A stretch of 64,000 nt of DNA from Neochlamydia sp. S13 (GCF_000648235.2 NZ_AP017977.1:372001-436000), one strand, 5' to 3'. Positions 36,135-46,246 are shown, counted from the stretch's first letter. Program-made: numbers and translations. Notes: generated by a model from the sequence alone, not told the origin.

Positions 36135-37502
36135 ATGCTAGACAATTTTTTTATCCACCTGGAACAGGTGGAAAATATTCTATGGGGATATGTAGCCGTT
36201 CCCACCATTCTTCTATTGGGGGTTTTTTTAAGCTTTCAAGCTCGTTGGGTGCAAATCGTTCAGTTTCCTCGTGTGGTAAAGACATTTTTTGGCTTTTTAT
36301 TTGTGCCAGATAAAGATAAAAGTGGTGTCCATCCTTTACAAGCCTTCTTTGCTTGTGTAGGTGGATGCGTAGGCATTGGGAATATTGTGGGAATTACTAC
36401 AGCTGTGCAAATTGGGGGCCCCGGTGCTTTATTGTGGATTTGGCTCACTGCTATTGCTGGTATGATGATTAAATATAGTGAGGTATATCTAGGGATTCGT
36501 TACCGCGTGCCCAATGCCCACGGAGGGTATAATGGGGGTCCCATGTATTTTTTGCAAAGAGTGTTCAAAGGCTCTTTTGTTCCCACTATTGTAGGTGGTC
36601 TTTTGTGCATTTACGGAGTGGAAGTTTATCAATTTAATGTGATTGTAAAGAGTGTGACAGCCAATGTAAATCTTTCTCCTTACCTTGTTCTGGCTATCTT
36701 GCTAGCTTTAGTGATTTTTGCAGGACAGGGAGGCGTGCGCCGAGTAGGCAATATCTCAGGAATTTCTATTCCTCTTTTTGTGTTTGTTTATCTAGGCATG
36801 GGATGTTGGGTACTTATCCAAAATATCGATAGGATTCCCGAGGTTTTAAAAGCAGTTTTTAATACAGCTTTTACAGGCCATGCCGCCGTGGGAGGTTTTA
36901 TTGGCAGCTCAGCAATGGGAACTATATCGCAAGGAGTTCGCCGAGGATGCTATACAGGTGACCTAGGGGTAGGCTATGCTTCTGTTATTCATAGTGAAAG
37001 CTTTGTTAAAATACCAGAAAAACAGGCTTCCTTGGTGATTTTTGATATTTTTGTGGACACTTTCATGATTTGTACCACTAGCGTCCTTATCATTTTAGTG
37101 ACAGATCTATGGCATCAGCCCATTAATTCTAGCCTGCTCATTCAAACAGCTTTAGCTCAATATTTTCCTTACATGGAATGGTTTATGCCTTTGTTTTTGT
37201 TTTTGCTGGGATATTCCACTATCAATGCTTATTTTTGCGTAGGTCTTAAGTGCGCTGAATATTTGCACCCTAGAAAAGGTCGTAAACTCTATTATATCTA
37301 TGCCGTAATTACTTTAGGTGCGTTTGCTTTGGTAGATACAGCACAAGCACAGACTGTCATGACGATTGCTGGAGGACTTTTACTCGTTCTGAACTGTTAT
37401 GGAATTTTTAAATTACGGCATGAAATCTCTTATAATTTCAATTTTCTTCAAACTGAGAAAACCGAAGGACGTTCTATAGCCGTATCAGCGGATCTAGGGT
37501 GA
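36135..37502 (+). CDS. Sodium:alanine/glycine symporter, AGCS family
   Basis: 455 residues with ~11 hydrophobic segments. Signature stretches of the alanine or glycine:cation symporter family are present: FFACVGGCVGIGNIVGITTAVQIGGPGALLWIW (with the conserved GxGNIxG), MIKYSEVYLGIRYR, and GGYNGGPMYFLQR. It imports small amino acids with sodium across the inner membrane, useful for a bacterium with limited amino-acid synthesis. No signal peptide, typical of the family. Own promoter; no clear operon partner. Confidence 0.92.
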   Translation: MLDNFFIHLEQVENILWGYVAVPTILLLGVFLSFQARWVQIVQFPRVVKTFFGFLFVPDKDKSGVHPLQAFFACVGGCVGIGNIVGITTAVQIGGPGALLWIWLTAIAGMMIKYSEVYLGIRYRVPNAHGGYNGGPMYFLQRVFKGSFVPTIVGGLLCIYGVEVYQFNVIVKSVTANVNLSPYLVLAILLALVIFAGQGGVRRVGNISGISIPLFVFVYLGMGCWVLIQNIDRIPEVLKAVFNTAFTGHAAVGGFIGSSAMGTISQGVRRGCYTGDLGVGYASVIHSESFVKIPEKQASLVIFDIFVDTFMICTTSVLIILVTDLWHQPINSSLLIQTALAQYFPYMEWFMPLFLFLLGYSTINAYFCVGLKCAEYLHPRKGRKLYYIYAVITLGAFALVDTAQAQTVMTIAGGLLLVLNCYGIFKLRHEISYNFNFLQTEKTEGRSIAVSADLG

Positions 37503-38856
37503 TAATAGAAATGGGTACTCCCTGGATGTTTTCAACGTCACTTAAGACACTAACATAGGGCTCTAACCCTGCTTAATAGAGATTTGGCATCTATTGCTAG
37601 ACGCCTAGTTCCTTGCGAAGGATAACCTTATATCATTGAAGGGACTACGTTTCTATAACCCAAAAAAAACAAAGCCTTTAAAAGCCGGTCTCTTTCCTTA
37701 AGAAACGAATTTCATTAACTAGAGGACGGTATAAAGAACTTCTAAAAAGTCTACAATGCCTTTTTGAGCTACCTCTTATACAACCCCATACTTTATAGAA
37801 TCCCTTGTGTAAGTAGAAAGACAGCTTTCAGAGGGTTGGATATGTAGACGGAGTTTTTTTAAACGTATAATTTAATGATGCGAAAATTAAATTTTTTTTC
37901 AAGAATCCTCTCCTTCTACCGCGATTACACTTGTTTTTTGCGTTTGTTAATAAGGCCATTAAGTGGCTCTTTGGGCTTGCTAGAAATTCTTTTTTACCTT
38001 CAATAAATGCTTCTGCTTGATATCCTAATTGGAGCTACAACTCATCTAGATATTCGGTTTTCAGAATTCATTTGCTTACCCTTTCCTAGTGGAAGCTCTG
38101 CTATCAATATTCCGATCATGGAGCGCTGCAACGGGGAAAGAAGGGGCCATGCACCTTATATTCGTGATCACAAGTTTCTCGGTTTGGTAGGGGCTCAGTA
38201 AAAACTAGAAGATGGAGTTTTTGGCTAGTACATAGCAATTGAAATTATGAGTCATCTTACGTCTGTATAAAGTTTCCCTGAAATTTTATAATTCATGATA
38301 GATTATCTACTTGATTTTAAGGATCATATCGCTTAAAGAAACAACGTCTACCGAGCCTAAAAGGAGAATCATCTTCCTAGCAGCTCTCTTTTAAAAAAGA
38401 AGTTTTTATTAGCTGTATAATTGTGTAAAAAGTTGTCCCAAAGTATAGGACTCTGAGATTTATAGCAAATTGATTTAAGTGAGAGTTAGATTGCAAGAAA
38501 CTCCATCTTGTAGTAAGCGATAAGAGGGGCAAAAAATATGATTCCTGTGAGAGCGGGCAATTTGCTGGGCCACCTCTCAAGGTGAGTATTTTGCTTTATT
38601 AATTGGCGATACTTTCCTATCTTCCACCCTTTTTAGTCGACCTCATGATTTAGACCTCTAATCGCAAGGAGAAAATGTCGGTAAAACCTTCTTTTTTTTT
38701 GAAGATCTTTGTAATTGAAGCTGGAGGAAGGCTAGCTCTTTAAGATAAGACTATCTTGTGGTATCCATCTTCGAAATTAACCATAAGGCTCTTTGGTAAT
38801 CTCCTTTAGGCATGGCCTACTAACAAAGGGGTAATCACCTAAAAATTTATGAGGGC
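37503..38856. other. 1.35-kb decayed region without a convincing gene
   Basis: The stretch has short frames only. A 64-codon frame at 38007-38201 (starting MLLLDILIGATTHLDI) and fragments near 38570-38660 (GEYFALLIGDTFLSS in one frame) read like remnants, but I cannot name a parent. The codon content is broken by many stops in all frames. It is most likely one or more decayed genes. Confidence 0.4.
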
Positions 38857-39459
38857 TTAGGGTTTAGCTGGATGCAAAGACAATAGCTTGGCAATGTATT
38901 GTCTATTGGCATACACATAGTCTACTCCAGAATAAGCAGTATAAATTCCTGCTATACCTACAACCCATGTGCTTATGTATTGTAGATCATGGCTGGATAA
39001 ATAACCTAAGGAATGAGGAATCATCAGGATTAATACAGTTAAAGCAGCCATCGCTTGAATTCCTGCTTTAATTTTCCCGCTGGTACGCGCTGCTAAAGCA
39101 AACCCTTTAAGCGCACAAATGGTTCGAAGTGTACTAACGACAGAATCGCGATAGACAAAGATAAAAATTAAAGCTAAGGGCAACCTGACAGGCTCTGCGG
39201 TAAATGTTAGAAAATAAGAGAGACGCGCAATGCTATCAGCCATAGGATCTAGTATTTTTCCAAAATCTGTTACTTGGTTATATTTGCGTGCCAAATAGCC
39301 ATCAAAGGCATCTGATAATTCACTAACCCCAAGTAAAAAAAGTAAAACATAGGGTAGAAGAGATGGATTAATTTCTAAATAATCATGGTGAAGATAGACT
39401 AAAAGAAAAATGGGGCTGATAAAAATGCGAATAAAGGTAAAGTAATTAGCTATACTCAA
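38857..39459 (-). CDS. pgsA: CDP-alcohol phosphatidyltransferase (phosphatidylglycerophosphate synthase)
   Basis: 200 residues with 4-6 membrane segments. The full CDP-alcohol motif is present: D50-x2-D53-G54-x2-A57-R58-x8-G67-x3-D71-x3-D75 (DAFDGYLARKYNQVTDFGKI). It condenses CDP-diacylglycerol with glycerol 3-phosphate, the first step to phosphatidylglycerol. The pgsA-glgA order is conserved in chlamydiae. It starts ~90 bp after glgA on the same strand. Confidence 0.85.
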   Translation of the reverse strand: MSIANYFTFIRIFISPIFLLVYLHHDYLEINPSLLPYVLLFLLGVSELSDAFDGYLARKYNQVTDFGKILDPMADSIARLSYFLTFTAEPVRLPLALIFIFVYRDSVVSTLRTICALKGFALAARTSGKIKAGIQAMAALTVLILMIPHSLGYLSSHDLQYISTWVVGIAGIYTAYSGVDYVYANRQYIAKLLSLHPAKP

Positions 39460-39551
39460 GAAGTGACCTATAATTTGAAGGATTTTAGCTTAACTTTTAC
39501 AAAACTTTAGATTTATTTTCTCTAAAAAAAGATCAACTTGTAAATTTCCCT

Positions 39552-41078
39552 CTATAAAGGGGATTTTTTAGCCTCTTTTTCGGTGGCTAGGATGCTCTGA
39601 TAGATGTTTAAATATTCATCAGAAGGAGTATTCCAGCTGAAATCTGTCTTCATTGCACGAATGATAAGCTGACGCCAGCGGTCAGGATAATGGAACCAAC
39701 ATTCAAAAGCTCTATCTAAAGCTGACTCAATTCCTTTAGCATCAGGGTATTCGAAAACATATCCATTTGTTTTTTCAATAGGTTTTCCTGAATAGTCTAC
39801 ATCACAAATCGTATCTGCTAACCCTCCCGTCTTACGCACAATAGGGATAGTTCCATATTTAAGAGCAATCATCTGGGTTAAGCCACAAGGTTCGAATAAA
39901 GAAGGTACGATAAACATATCTGAAGCCGCATAGATCAGATGAGCCAATTCTTCGCTATGATGTAAAATTAGGCGCACGTGAGGGTGCTCATGAAAATGGC
40001 GATTAAGCTGTTGAAATTCGGCGTTGATACCCTCGATAGGGCTAGATCCTAGCAATAAAAATTGCCCTTTTTTCTCTAAAGTATAATGAAGAGCGTGTTT
40101 AATAAGCTCGATGCCTTTTTGAGGAACCAAACGCGCAATGCAGCCTATAATCGGGCGATGTTCTTCGGCTAAAAATAAGCGTTCTCTTAAGAAATTTTTT
40201 ATGTAAGCTTTTTTATCTAGCGTATGACGATCTTTTTTGCTTTCCGGTGCTTCTCGAGGAGAATAATGTGTGGGAAGATAACGATCGATCTCAGGATTCC
40301 AAAAGGAATAATCAATCCCATTCAAAATCCCTTTAAATTTGTTTTTGTATTTGTATAATGTTTTATCTAAACCGCGGCCTCCTAGAGGAGTGAGCACTTC
40401 TTTTGCATAATTAGGTGAGACGGTGGTGATATGATCTGCATAAATAATCGCTCCTTTTAATAGGTTGATAGCCTCTTTGTATTGAGCATCTTGCATATTA
40501 TCTGGCAGAAGATAATGCGAGCCATTTAATCCTATATTATCAAGATCACTACTTGAGCAATGTCCTTGATATTCGATATTGTGGATAGTAAAAACGATTT
40601 TAGCCTCTTTAACGCATTGGGGTCGATAAAGCTCATGATAGAGAGGGGCAATCACAGCTGTTTGCCAATCATGCAAGTGTATAATATGAGGAGATAACCC
40701 TTCTTTTTCTATAAATTCTAAAGCCGCTCGCGAGAAATAAAGATAGCGCTCCATATCATCTGCGCAGCCATAAAAACAACCGCGGTGAAAGAAATGGGCG
40801 GGATGATGAGGCTCAATGAAATAGACTTTAAGATTCTCTACCCAGCCTTTCCAGATGGTATTGCGATGCCAAGTTCCTTTATAGAAAGAGGGAAGAGAAT
40901 CATTATAGATAGCAAAATCGCGGATGCTTTCTGTATCCATGCAATCATATTTGGGAATAATAAGGTCAATATCATGTCCCTTGCATGAAAGTTCTCTGCT
41001 TAAACCTAGTAAGACATCTCCTAACCCGCCAACTTTGGCAATTGGAGCTAGTTCAGAAGCAATATTGATAATATGCAT
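39552..41078 (-). CDS. glgA: Glycogen synthase
   Basis: 508 residues. The ADP-glucose site KVGGL lies at 15-19 (ELAPIAKVGGLGDVLLGLSREL). GCIARLVPQKGIELI and PSLFEPCGLTQMIALKYGTIPIVRKTGGLADT form the C-terminal GT5 donor site with the conserved Glu. It extends alpha-1,4-glucan from ADP-glucose. Chlamydiae store glycogen, and pgm lies 14 kb downstream. It is a little longer than typical (~475), mostly at loops and the C-terminus. The start is ATG 41078 at MHIINIASELAP. Confidence 0.95.
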   Translation of the reverse strand: MHIINIASELAPIAKVGGLGDVLLGLSRELSCKGHDIDLIIPKYDCMDTESIRDFAIYNDSLPSFYKGTWHRNTIWKGWVENLKVYFIEPHHPAHFFHRGCFYGCADDMERYLYFSRAALEFIEKEGLSPHIIHLHDWQTAVIAPLYHELYRPQCVKEAKIVFTIHNIEYQGHCSSSDLDNIGLNGSHYLLPDNMQDAQYKEAINLLKGAIIYADHITTVSPNYAKEVLTPLGGRGLDKTLYKYKNKFKGILNGIDYSFWNPEIDRYLPTHYSPREAPESKKDRHTLDKKAYIKNFLRERLFLAEEHRPIIGCIARLVPQKGIELIKHALHYTLEKKGQFLLLGSSPIEGINAEFQQLNRHFHEHPHVRLILHHSEELAHLIYAASDMFIVPSLFEPCGLTQMIALKYGTIPIVRKTGGLADTICDVDYSGKPIEKTNGYVFEYPDAKGIESALDRAFECWFHYPDRWRQLIIRAMKTDFSWNTPSDEYLNIYQSILATEKEAKKSPL

Positions 41079-41621
41079 AAATGTATAAGGGCTCGTTTTA
41101 TCTAGTTAAAATTTTTTTCCTCATCATAGGGGCAAGCCTAAAAAAAATACAGAAAATCTCTTGAAAGCTTTTTATATAGCCTTTGTATCTCATCGTTAAA
41201 GCATTATCTTGTAAAGTTTTTTACATCTTGGCGCTTTCAAATGAAGGCGCGGGCTATAGAATTTTTTTTTGTAGATTCTACTATAGTTTTTTTTCTAGAG
41301 GTAGGCAAATCCCCAATCGCCAGAAGGCTAGGGAAGTAAATAAAAAAAGTCTAGGCATTTTTATAGATTAAATAAAGCTTGGGGTGGGCTTTTTCAGTAA
41401 GAGGAACGAGAATAATCATTCTTGCTCACTCATGTAACGTAAGGGCAAGGTAGCTTGTAGAGGGCTATTTAAACTTTAGAACCAGGAAATAAAAATTTAA
41501 GAGAACCTGTTCTAGGGCATTGAAGCTAACAAATAAACAAAAAAAATAAAAGGTGTTTGCTAAAAATCTTCCATTCCTGTAGCATATCAAACTTGATTAT
41601 CGCGCTAAACAGTAATTGTAC
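41079..41621. other. Non-coding stretch upstream of tRNA-Gln
   Basis: 543 bp with no supported gene. A possible promoter for the tRNA is TTGCTA (41557-41562), spacer 17, TAGCAT (41580-41585). A 62-codon frame at 41183 lacks a ribosome site and any similarity I can see. Confidence 0.35.
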
Positions 41622-41693
41622 TGGGGTGTCGCCAAGCGGTAAGGCAGCGGTTTTTGGTACCGCCATGCGGAGGTTCGAATCCTTCCACCCCAA
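41622..41693 (+). tRNA. tRNA-Gln (anticodon TTG)
   Basis: Acceptor arms TGGGGTG (41622) and CACCCCA (ending 41692) pair fully, followed by discriminator A. The anticodon stem is GCGGT/ACCGC with loop TTTTGGT, so the anticodon is TTG, reading CAA/CAG. The T arm GGAGGTTCGAATCCTTCC is canonical. The 3' CCA is not encoded. It lies 27 bp before prs. Confidence 0.97.
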
Positions 41694-41719
41694 ATCTAGT
41701 AAGTAGATAAATAGGTTAA

Positions 41720-42646
41720 ATGATACCCACCGCCCCTAACTTTGTAGTCTTTGCCGGTACTTCTCATCCTGAACTATCCAAAGAAGTAGCAAAAGACTTA
41801 AAAGTTAAGCTAGGTAAGATTAGCATTCAACGTTTTCCTGACCAGGAAATTTTTCTGGAAGTTTTGGAAGATGTTAGCAATAAAGATGTGTATGTCATCC
41901 AATCATTAGCTTTTGCGCCCAATGAGTATTTAATGGAGCTTTTGATTATGGTAGACGCGCTGAAAAGAGCTTCAGCACGCCGCATCACAGCCGTTATTCC
42001 TTATTATGGGTATTGCCGGCAAGATCGTCAAGATAAGCCGCAGGTGCCTATTACTGCTAAGCTTGTTGCCGATCTTTTGCAAAAAGCGGGTGTTGCTTGC
42101 ATAATTGCTGCAGATTTGCATGCAGGTCAAGTCCAGGGGTTTTTTGATATCCCTGTGATCAACCTCCAGTGCATGCCTCTCTTAGCAAAAGTTTTCAGGA
42201 AATTTGAGACTGATGAGCTAGTTGTTGTGACACCCGATGTAGGTAGCATCAAATTAGGGCGTGATTATGCTAATCATCTAAATGTTGGGTTTGCTGTTGT
42301 TAATAAACAAAGACTTAAAGCTGGTGAAGTGGAAGCTTTACAAGTGATAGGTGATGTTAAAGGAAAAGATGTACTTCTCGCTGATGATATGTGCTCCACG
42401 GGAGAAACATTAACATCAGCTGCGAAAGCGTGCCGAGAGAAGGGTGCTAAAAGAATTTGGGCGTCTATGACGCATGGTTTGTTTGTAGGGGAAGCTCTAC
42501 CGCTTATCAACCAAAGTTGCATTGAAGCACTGATAACGACAAATACTGTCCCCTTCAAGGGTCTTGCAGAAAAAACCACAAAAAATGTGCATGTTGCCTC
42601 TGCAGCGCCTCTCTTTGCTCGAGCTATACTAAATCTCGCTACTTAA
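41720..42646 (+). CDS. prs: Ribose-phosphate pyrophosphokinase
   Basis: 308 residues. FAGTSHPELSKEVAKDL at the N-terminus, IPYYGYCRQDRQDKP (ATP loop) and VLLADDMCSTGETLTSAA (PRPP/ribose phosphate loop) are diagnostic. It makes PRPP from ribose 5-phosphate and ATP for nucleotide and amino-acid synthesis. As I recall it is missing from Chlamydiaceae, so its presence here suits an environmental chlamydia. Directly downstream of tRNA-Gln and upstream of rplY. Confidence 0.95.
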   Translation: MIPTAPNFVVFAGTSHPELSKEVAKDLKVKLGKISIQRFPDQEIFLEVLEDVSNKDVYVIQSLAFAPNEYLMELLIMVDALKRASARRITAVIPYYGYCRQDRQDKPQVPITAKLVADLLQKAGVACIIAADLHAGQVQGFFDIPVINLQCMPLLAKVFRKFETDELVVVTPDVGSIKLGRDYANHLNVGFAVVNKQRLKAGEVEALQVIGDVKGKDVLLADDMCSTGETLTSAAKACREKGAKRIWASMTHGLFVGEALPLINQSCIEALITTNTVPFKGLAEKTTKNVHVASAAPLFARAILNLAT

Positions 42647-42725
42647 GAAGACATCCATAAAAGTTAATCAATATTTAAAAAGAGTATGCTTTTGAATTTA
42701 ATACTCTTATTCTATCGGAGGCTAC

Positions 42726-43289
42726 ATGAAGCTAAACGTTACTAAAAGAACTGCAGGAAAGAAGAGTAGCTCCAAGCAACTTCGCCGCGCAGGTCAAGTT
42801 CCTGCTATTATTTATAAGCGTGGAAATGAACAAGCAGACAATATAGCGCTGAACATCAGCGAGTTTAATGCTCTCGGTCGACAAGTTCAACCAGGACGGC
42901 TATCAACAAATGTTTTTACCTTGGTAGATGAAAACGGCCAAGAACGACGTGCATTGCTCAAAGAGATCCAATATCATGTAACCAGATATGATGTACTTCA
43001 TCTGGATTTTGAAGAATTGGTAGACGATGTACAGGTCAATGTAAAAGTGCCTATTGAGTGCACAGGTGTAGTGGATTGTGTAGGTATTAAATTAGGGGGC
43101 GTCTTACGTCAAGTCATTCGCTACTTAAAAGTACGCTGCTTGCCCAAAGATATACCCTCTGCTTTTGTTTTAGATATAAAGAATATGAATCAGCGAGAAA
43201 CTCGTCGTTTGGCCGATTTGAATATCCCTGAAAGCATTAGACCTTTGGCTGATCTTAACGAAGTAGCAGTAGCTATAGTTAAACGTTAA
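42726..43289 (+). CDS. rplY: 50S ribosomal protein L25/general stress protein Ctc
   Basis: 187 residues. An N-terminal 5S rRNA binding domain (KKSSSKQLRRAGQVPAIIYKRG) is followed by the beta-rich TL5/Ctc domain (VNVKVPIECTGVVDCVGIKLGG...DIPSAFVLDIKNM). The ribosome site GGAGG is six bases before the ATG. An 8-bp stem (AAGAGTAT/ATACTCTT, 42678-42706) lies in the leader and may be regulatory. rplY-pth is a common bacterial pair and the chlamydial order. Confidence 0.92.
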   Translation: MKLNVTKRTAGKKSSSKQLRRAGQVPAIIYKRGNEQADNIALNISEFNALGRQVQPGRLSTNVFTLVDENGQERRALLKEIQYHVTRYDVLHLDFEELVDDVQVNVKVPIECTGVVDCVGIKLGGVLRQVIRYLKVRCLPKDIPSAFVLDIKNMNQRETRRLADLNIPESIRPLADLNEVAVAIVKR

Positions 43290-43325
43290 TAAGCCTTAAC
43301 AGATAGGGATAGTAAGTCATCCAAC

Positions 43326-43898
43326 ATGCATCGCCTCTTTGTAGGACTAGGGAATCCAGGTAAAAAATATGAGCTGACACGGCACAATATTGGATTTATG
43401 GTTTTACAAGAGTTGGCTTTAACGCTGGGAGTGCAATTTAAAGAAAAGCCCCAGGTGCAGGGGTGGATAGCTAAAACTGCTTGGAAGGAAACGACAATAC
43501 ATCTATTGATGCCCACCACTTATATGAATGGAAGTGGCCAAGCAGTGCGTCGATATATGGATTATGTGAAGTTAGTACCAGATAACCTTGTTGTCATTGT
43601 GGATGATGTGGCATTACCGTATGGGCACATGCGCCTAAGGACAGAAGGGGGAGCTGGCGGACACAATGGCTTAAAAAGCATAGAAGCTTATCTAGGTACG
43701 CAACGGTATGCTAGGTTAAGGATGGGGATAGGGTACCATGGAATGGGTAGCCTAGCTGACTATGTGCTGGATAATTTCACCCCTGAAGAGCAAAAAGTTC
43801 TTCCCTCTTATGTCAAGCAAGCTGTTGATGTGCTTAAGCAGCTAGTGAATGAAAGCATCACTGAGGTGATGAAAACAGTTAATAAACAGCCTCAATAG
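43326..43898 (+). CDS. pth: Peptidyl-tRNA hydrolase
   Basis: 190 residues. VGLGNPGKKYELTRHNIGFMVL contains the Asn and the catalytic His of the family. MPTTYMNGSGQAV and VIVDDVALPYGHMRLRTEGGAGGHNGLKSI are the other signatures. It frees tRNA from prematurely released peptidyl-tRNA. It lies 36 bp after rplY and shortly before the rpsF-rpsR-rplI cluster. Confidence 0.96.
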   Translation: MHRLFVGLGNPGKKYELTRHNIGFMVLQELALTLGVQFKEKPQVQGWIAKTAWKETTIHLLMPTTYMNGSGQAVRRYMDYVKLVPDNLVVIVDDVALPYGHMRLRTEGGAGGHNGLKSIEAYLGTQRYARLRMGIGYHGMGSLADYVLDNFTPEEQKVLPSYVKQAVDVLKQLVNESITEVMKTVNKQPQ

Positions 43899-43939
43899 AG
43901 GCTTGGAAGACCTAAATTTATACTGGTCAGGAGAAAACA

Positions 43940-44287
43940 ATGAGTCAAAAACCTAAGAACCTTTACGAAGGAATGTATATCATCAGCGCTACCTTAAGTG
44001 ATGATGCCCGTCACAAAGCGCTCGATAGAATCCAAAAAGGAATTACAGAGCGTGAAGGGTCAATTTTAAAAATTCACGATCAAGGTCGCCGCCGGTTGGC
44101 CTATGAAATTGATGGACATCGTGAAGGGCACTATTTCGTTATTTATTTTGAAGTAATTCCAGCAGCTATTTCTGAGCTTTGGCAGGAATATCATCTTAAC
44201 GAAGATCTTGTTCGCTTTATCACACTCCAAGCGGATAAAGTTATGGAAAAAATTGAATTTAAACCTTTATTGGAAGAAAGCGCATAA
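43940..44287 (+). CDS. rpsF: 30S ribosomal protein S6
   Basis: 115 residues: YEGMYIISATLSDDARHKALDRI, GRRRLAYEIDGHREGHYFVIYFE and LVRFITLQADKV are standard S6 elements. AGGAG lies before the ATG. It binds S18 in the platform of the small subunit, and the S18 gene follows after 12 bp. Confidence 0.95.
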   Translation: MSQKPKNLYEGMYIISATLSDDARHKALDRIQKGITEREGSILKIHDQGRRRLAYEIDGHREGHYFVIYFEVIPAAISELWQEYHLNEDLVRFITLQADKVMEKIEFKPLLEESA

Positions 44288-44299
44288 GGAGCACAGATT

Positions 44300-44557
44300 A
44301 TGAGAAATATGGGTCAAAGGTTCTCTGAGCCAGGCGATTTTCGTTCGAAGAAACGTAAACGTTGTCCATTTATAGCTGCTGGTGTTAAACATATCGACTA
44401 TAAAGATATTAATACTCTCTCTCGCTTTATTACCGAAAGAGGTAAAATACTGCCAAGGCGCATTACAGGCGTTTCTGCATATTATCAGAAACATCTGACA
44501 AACGCGATTAAAAGAGCCCGTCACATGGCCCTGTTGCCTTTTGTGGCAGAAGTTTAA
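44300..44557 (+). CDS. rpsR: 30S ribosomal protein S18
   Basis: 85 residues. [60 protein letters not shown] is the canonical S18 core. It forms a heterodimer with S6, consistent with the adjacent gene. Placed between rpsF and rplI in the common bacterial order. Confidence 0.96.
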   Translation: MRNMGQRFSEPGDFRSKKRKRCPFIAAGVKHIDYKDINTLSRFITERGKILPRRITGVSAYYQKHLTNAIKRARHMALLPFVAEV

Positions 44558-44575
44558 AATTGAGGAGAACTAAAT

Positions 44576-45073
44576 ATGGCAAATAAATTGCTGTTGCTCA
44601 AGGACATCGAAACGCTGGGGCGTAGTGGAGATATTGTTGGGGTTAAACCAGGCTACGCACGTAATTTCCTACTGCCTCAAGGAATGGCAGTTGTTGCAGA
44701 TAAGAAGGCTTTGCGTATGCAAGCTCGTCTGCAGGAGGAACGTCAGAAAAAAGCGGCTCTTGATCGCCAAGAATCCGATGAGCTTGCTGCTAAGCTGGAA
44801 GGCCAAAATATTACCACCATCGTTAAGGTAGATCATGAAGGACATATGTATGGTTCTGTAAGTACTGGAGATATTGCTGAGCTTTTAGAACAGCAGATGT
44901 CCATTACTTTGGACAAACGTACCCTTCAACTCAAGCATGCCATTAAGGTAATAGGCGTGCATAAAATTAGCGTAAAACTTAAAGAAGGCGTTCAAGCTTC
45001 CTTTAGTTTAACCATTGAACCTGAAGGTAAAGCTGCTCTTCCTAAGGAAGAAAGCGTTACAAAATCCAAGTAA
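44576..45073 (+). CDS. rplI: 50S ribosomal protein L9
   Basis: 165 residues. The N-terminal rRNA-binding domain (LLLKDIETLGRSGDIVGVKPGYARNFLLPQGMAV) is joined by a long helix to the C-terminal domain (YGSVSTGDIAELLEQQ...LKHAIKVIGVHKISVKL). GAGGAG is close upstream. Last gene of the rpsF cluster; a strong terminator follows. Confidence 0.96.
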   Translation: MANKLLLLKDIETLGRSGDIVGVKPGYARNFLLPQGMAVVADKKALRMQARLQEERQKKAALDRQESDELAAKLEGQNITTIVKVDHEGHMYGSVSTGDIAELLEQQMSITLDKRTLQLKHAIKVIGVHKISVKLKEGVQASFSLTIEPEGKAALPKEESVTKSK

Positions 45074-45081
45074 AATTTAAG

Positions 45082-45115
45082 GTCTCTTGTAAGCTGTTTT
45101 TACAAGAGACTTTTT
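45082..45115 (+). terminator. Rho-independent terminator after rplI
   Basis: Stem GTCTCTTGTAA (45082-45092) pairs perfectly with TTACAAGAGAC (45100-45110) over a 7-base loop and is followed by TTTTT. It ends the rpsF-rpsR-rplI transcript. Confidence 0.9.
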
Positions 45116-45168
45116 GCTCTATTAAATATCTATTTTAAAATAGCAATAAGCCTTAAAACATTACTCCT

Positions 45169-46014
45169 ATGCTCACTCTTTTAGCGCCAGCTAAAATTAA
45201 TCTTTTTTTAAGGGTTCTAAACCGTCGCTCAGATGGATACCATAATCTGGCTTCCCTTATCCAAACTATTAACCTTCATGATACCCTTCATTTCGCTCTA
45301 GGAAGCCAAGATGTGCTCATGTGTGAACATCCTAGCCTTCCTAAAGATTCTTCCAATTTAATTACAGCAGCTACACATCTTTTTAGAAAAAAAACGGGCT
45401 TAAATTTTGGTTTAAAGGTCGTTCTAGAAAAAAATATTCCTATGCAATCAGGACTAGGAGGCGGCAGTAGCAATGCCGCAACCACACTATGGGCTCTTAA
45501 CCAATTGCATGGATTTCCTGTTCCCCTAGAGCAGCTAATAGAATGGTCGAGTGAAATAGGATCAGATGTTCCCTTTTTTCTATCTCAAGGAACAGCTTAC
45601 TGTACAGGAAGGGGTGAAGTAGTTCGTTGCTTAAATCCTTTACCTATTCAGCGCTTGTGGATAGCCAAACCTTATGAGGGGCTATCTACTCCTCTTGTAT
45701 TTAAGCAACTCGATTTAACTAAAATATCTTCCTACGATCCCGAATTAGCACTACAAAGCTTTTTTTCTAATCAGCCTTTTTATTTTAACGATTTAGAAGA
45801 GCCTGCTTTTGAATTAAAACCTTATTTGAAAACAGTTAAAGAAGAGCTGCTAAAAAGTGGATATGAGACCGTCTCAATGACTGGCAGCGGAACAGCTTTT
45901 TATTGTTTGGGCCGTGTGGCTCCTCCTATCATTCCTCAAGTTACCTTTTATCCTGCAACTTTCATCAATCGTCCTGCAGAGAGATGGTACCCTTTTGACT
46001 CTGCGCGCGATTAA
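45169..46014 (+). CDS. ispE: 4-diphosphocytidyl-2-C-methyl-D-erythritol kinase
   Basis: 281 residues of the GHMP kinase fold. APAKINLFLRVLNRRSDGYHNLASL at the N-terminus, the ATP loop MQSGLGGGSSNAATT, and SMTGSGTAFY near the C-terminus are diagnostic. It phosphorylates CDP-methylerythritol in the non-mevalonate isoprenoid pathway. Gene order rplI-ispE is as in Chlamydia. Expressed separately, since a terminator precedes it. Confidence 0.94.
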   Translation: MLTLLAPAKINLFLRVLNRRSDGYHNLASLIQTINLHDTLHFALGSQDVLMCEHPSLPKDSSNLITAATHLFRKKTGLNFGLKVVLEKNIPMQSGLGGGSSNAATTLWALNQLHGFPVPLEQLIEWSSEIGSDVPFFLSQGTAYCTGRGEVVRCLNPLPIQRLWIAKPYEGLSTPLVFKQLDLTKISSYDPELALQSFFSNQPFYFNDLEEPAFELKPYLKTVKEELLKSGYETVSMTGSGTAFYCLGRVAPPIIPQVTFYPATFINRPAERWYPFDSARD

Positions 46015-46191
46015 ATGCTATTTAAAGCTATTGATAGAAGGCGGGTCCCTTGGGTCTTTAATTAAATGAGTGAGGGTGTTTCAATCTATTCCTAGCTTTG
46101 CTAATATTTGCCTATTTGAATTTTAAGAAAATAATTAAATTCTATCCTTATAAAAGGTCCACTAAAGAGGTAGGGAAGGAGTAAATTTAGC

Positions 46192-46220
46192 TTGGACAGA
46201 GAGAACCATTTGGGTAAAAT
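46192..46220 (+). promoter_or_regulatory. Possible promoter of hldD-hldE
   Basis: TTGGAC (46192-46197), 17-bp spacer, TAAAAT (46215-46220), about 27 bases before the ATG of hldD. Confidence 0.4.
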
Positions 46221-46246
46221 TTTTAATCCTTTAAATAAGATTTCTT

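Noticed and set aside
38007-38201. 64-codon frame as a real gene
   Set aside because: No ribosome site, no recognised domain, and it sits in a stretch full of stops in all frames; more likely decay.
38570-38660. GEYFALLIGDTFLSS as a GGDEF-domain remnant
   Set aside because: The similarity is a few residues only and no flanking motif of a diguanylate cyclase is present.
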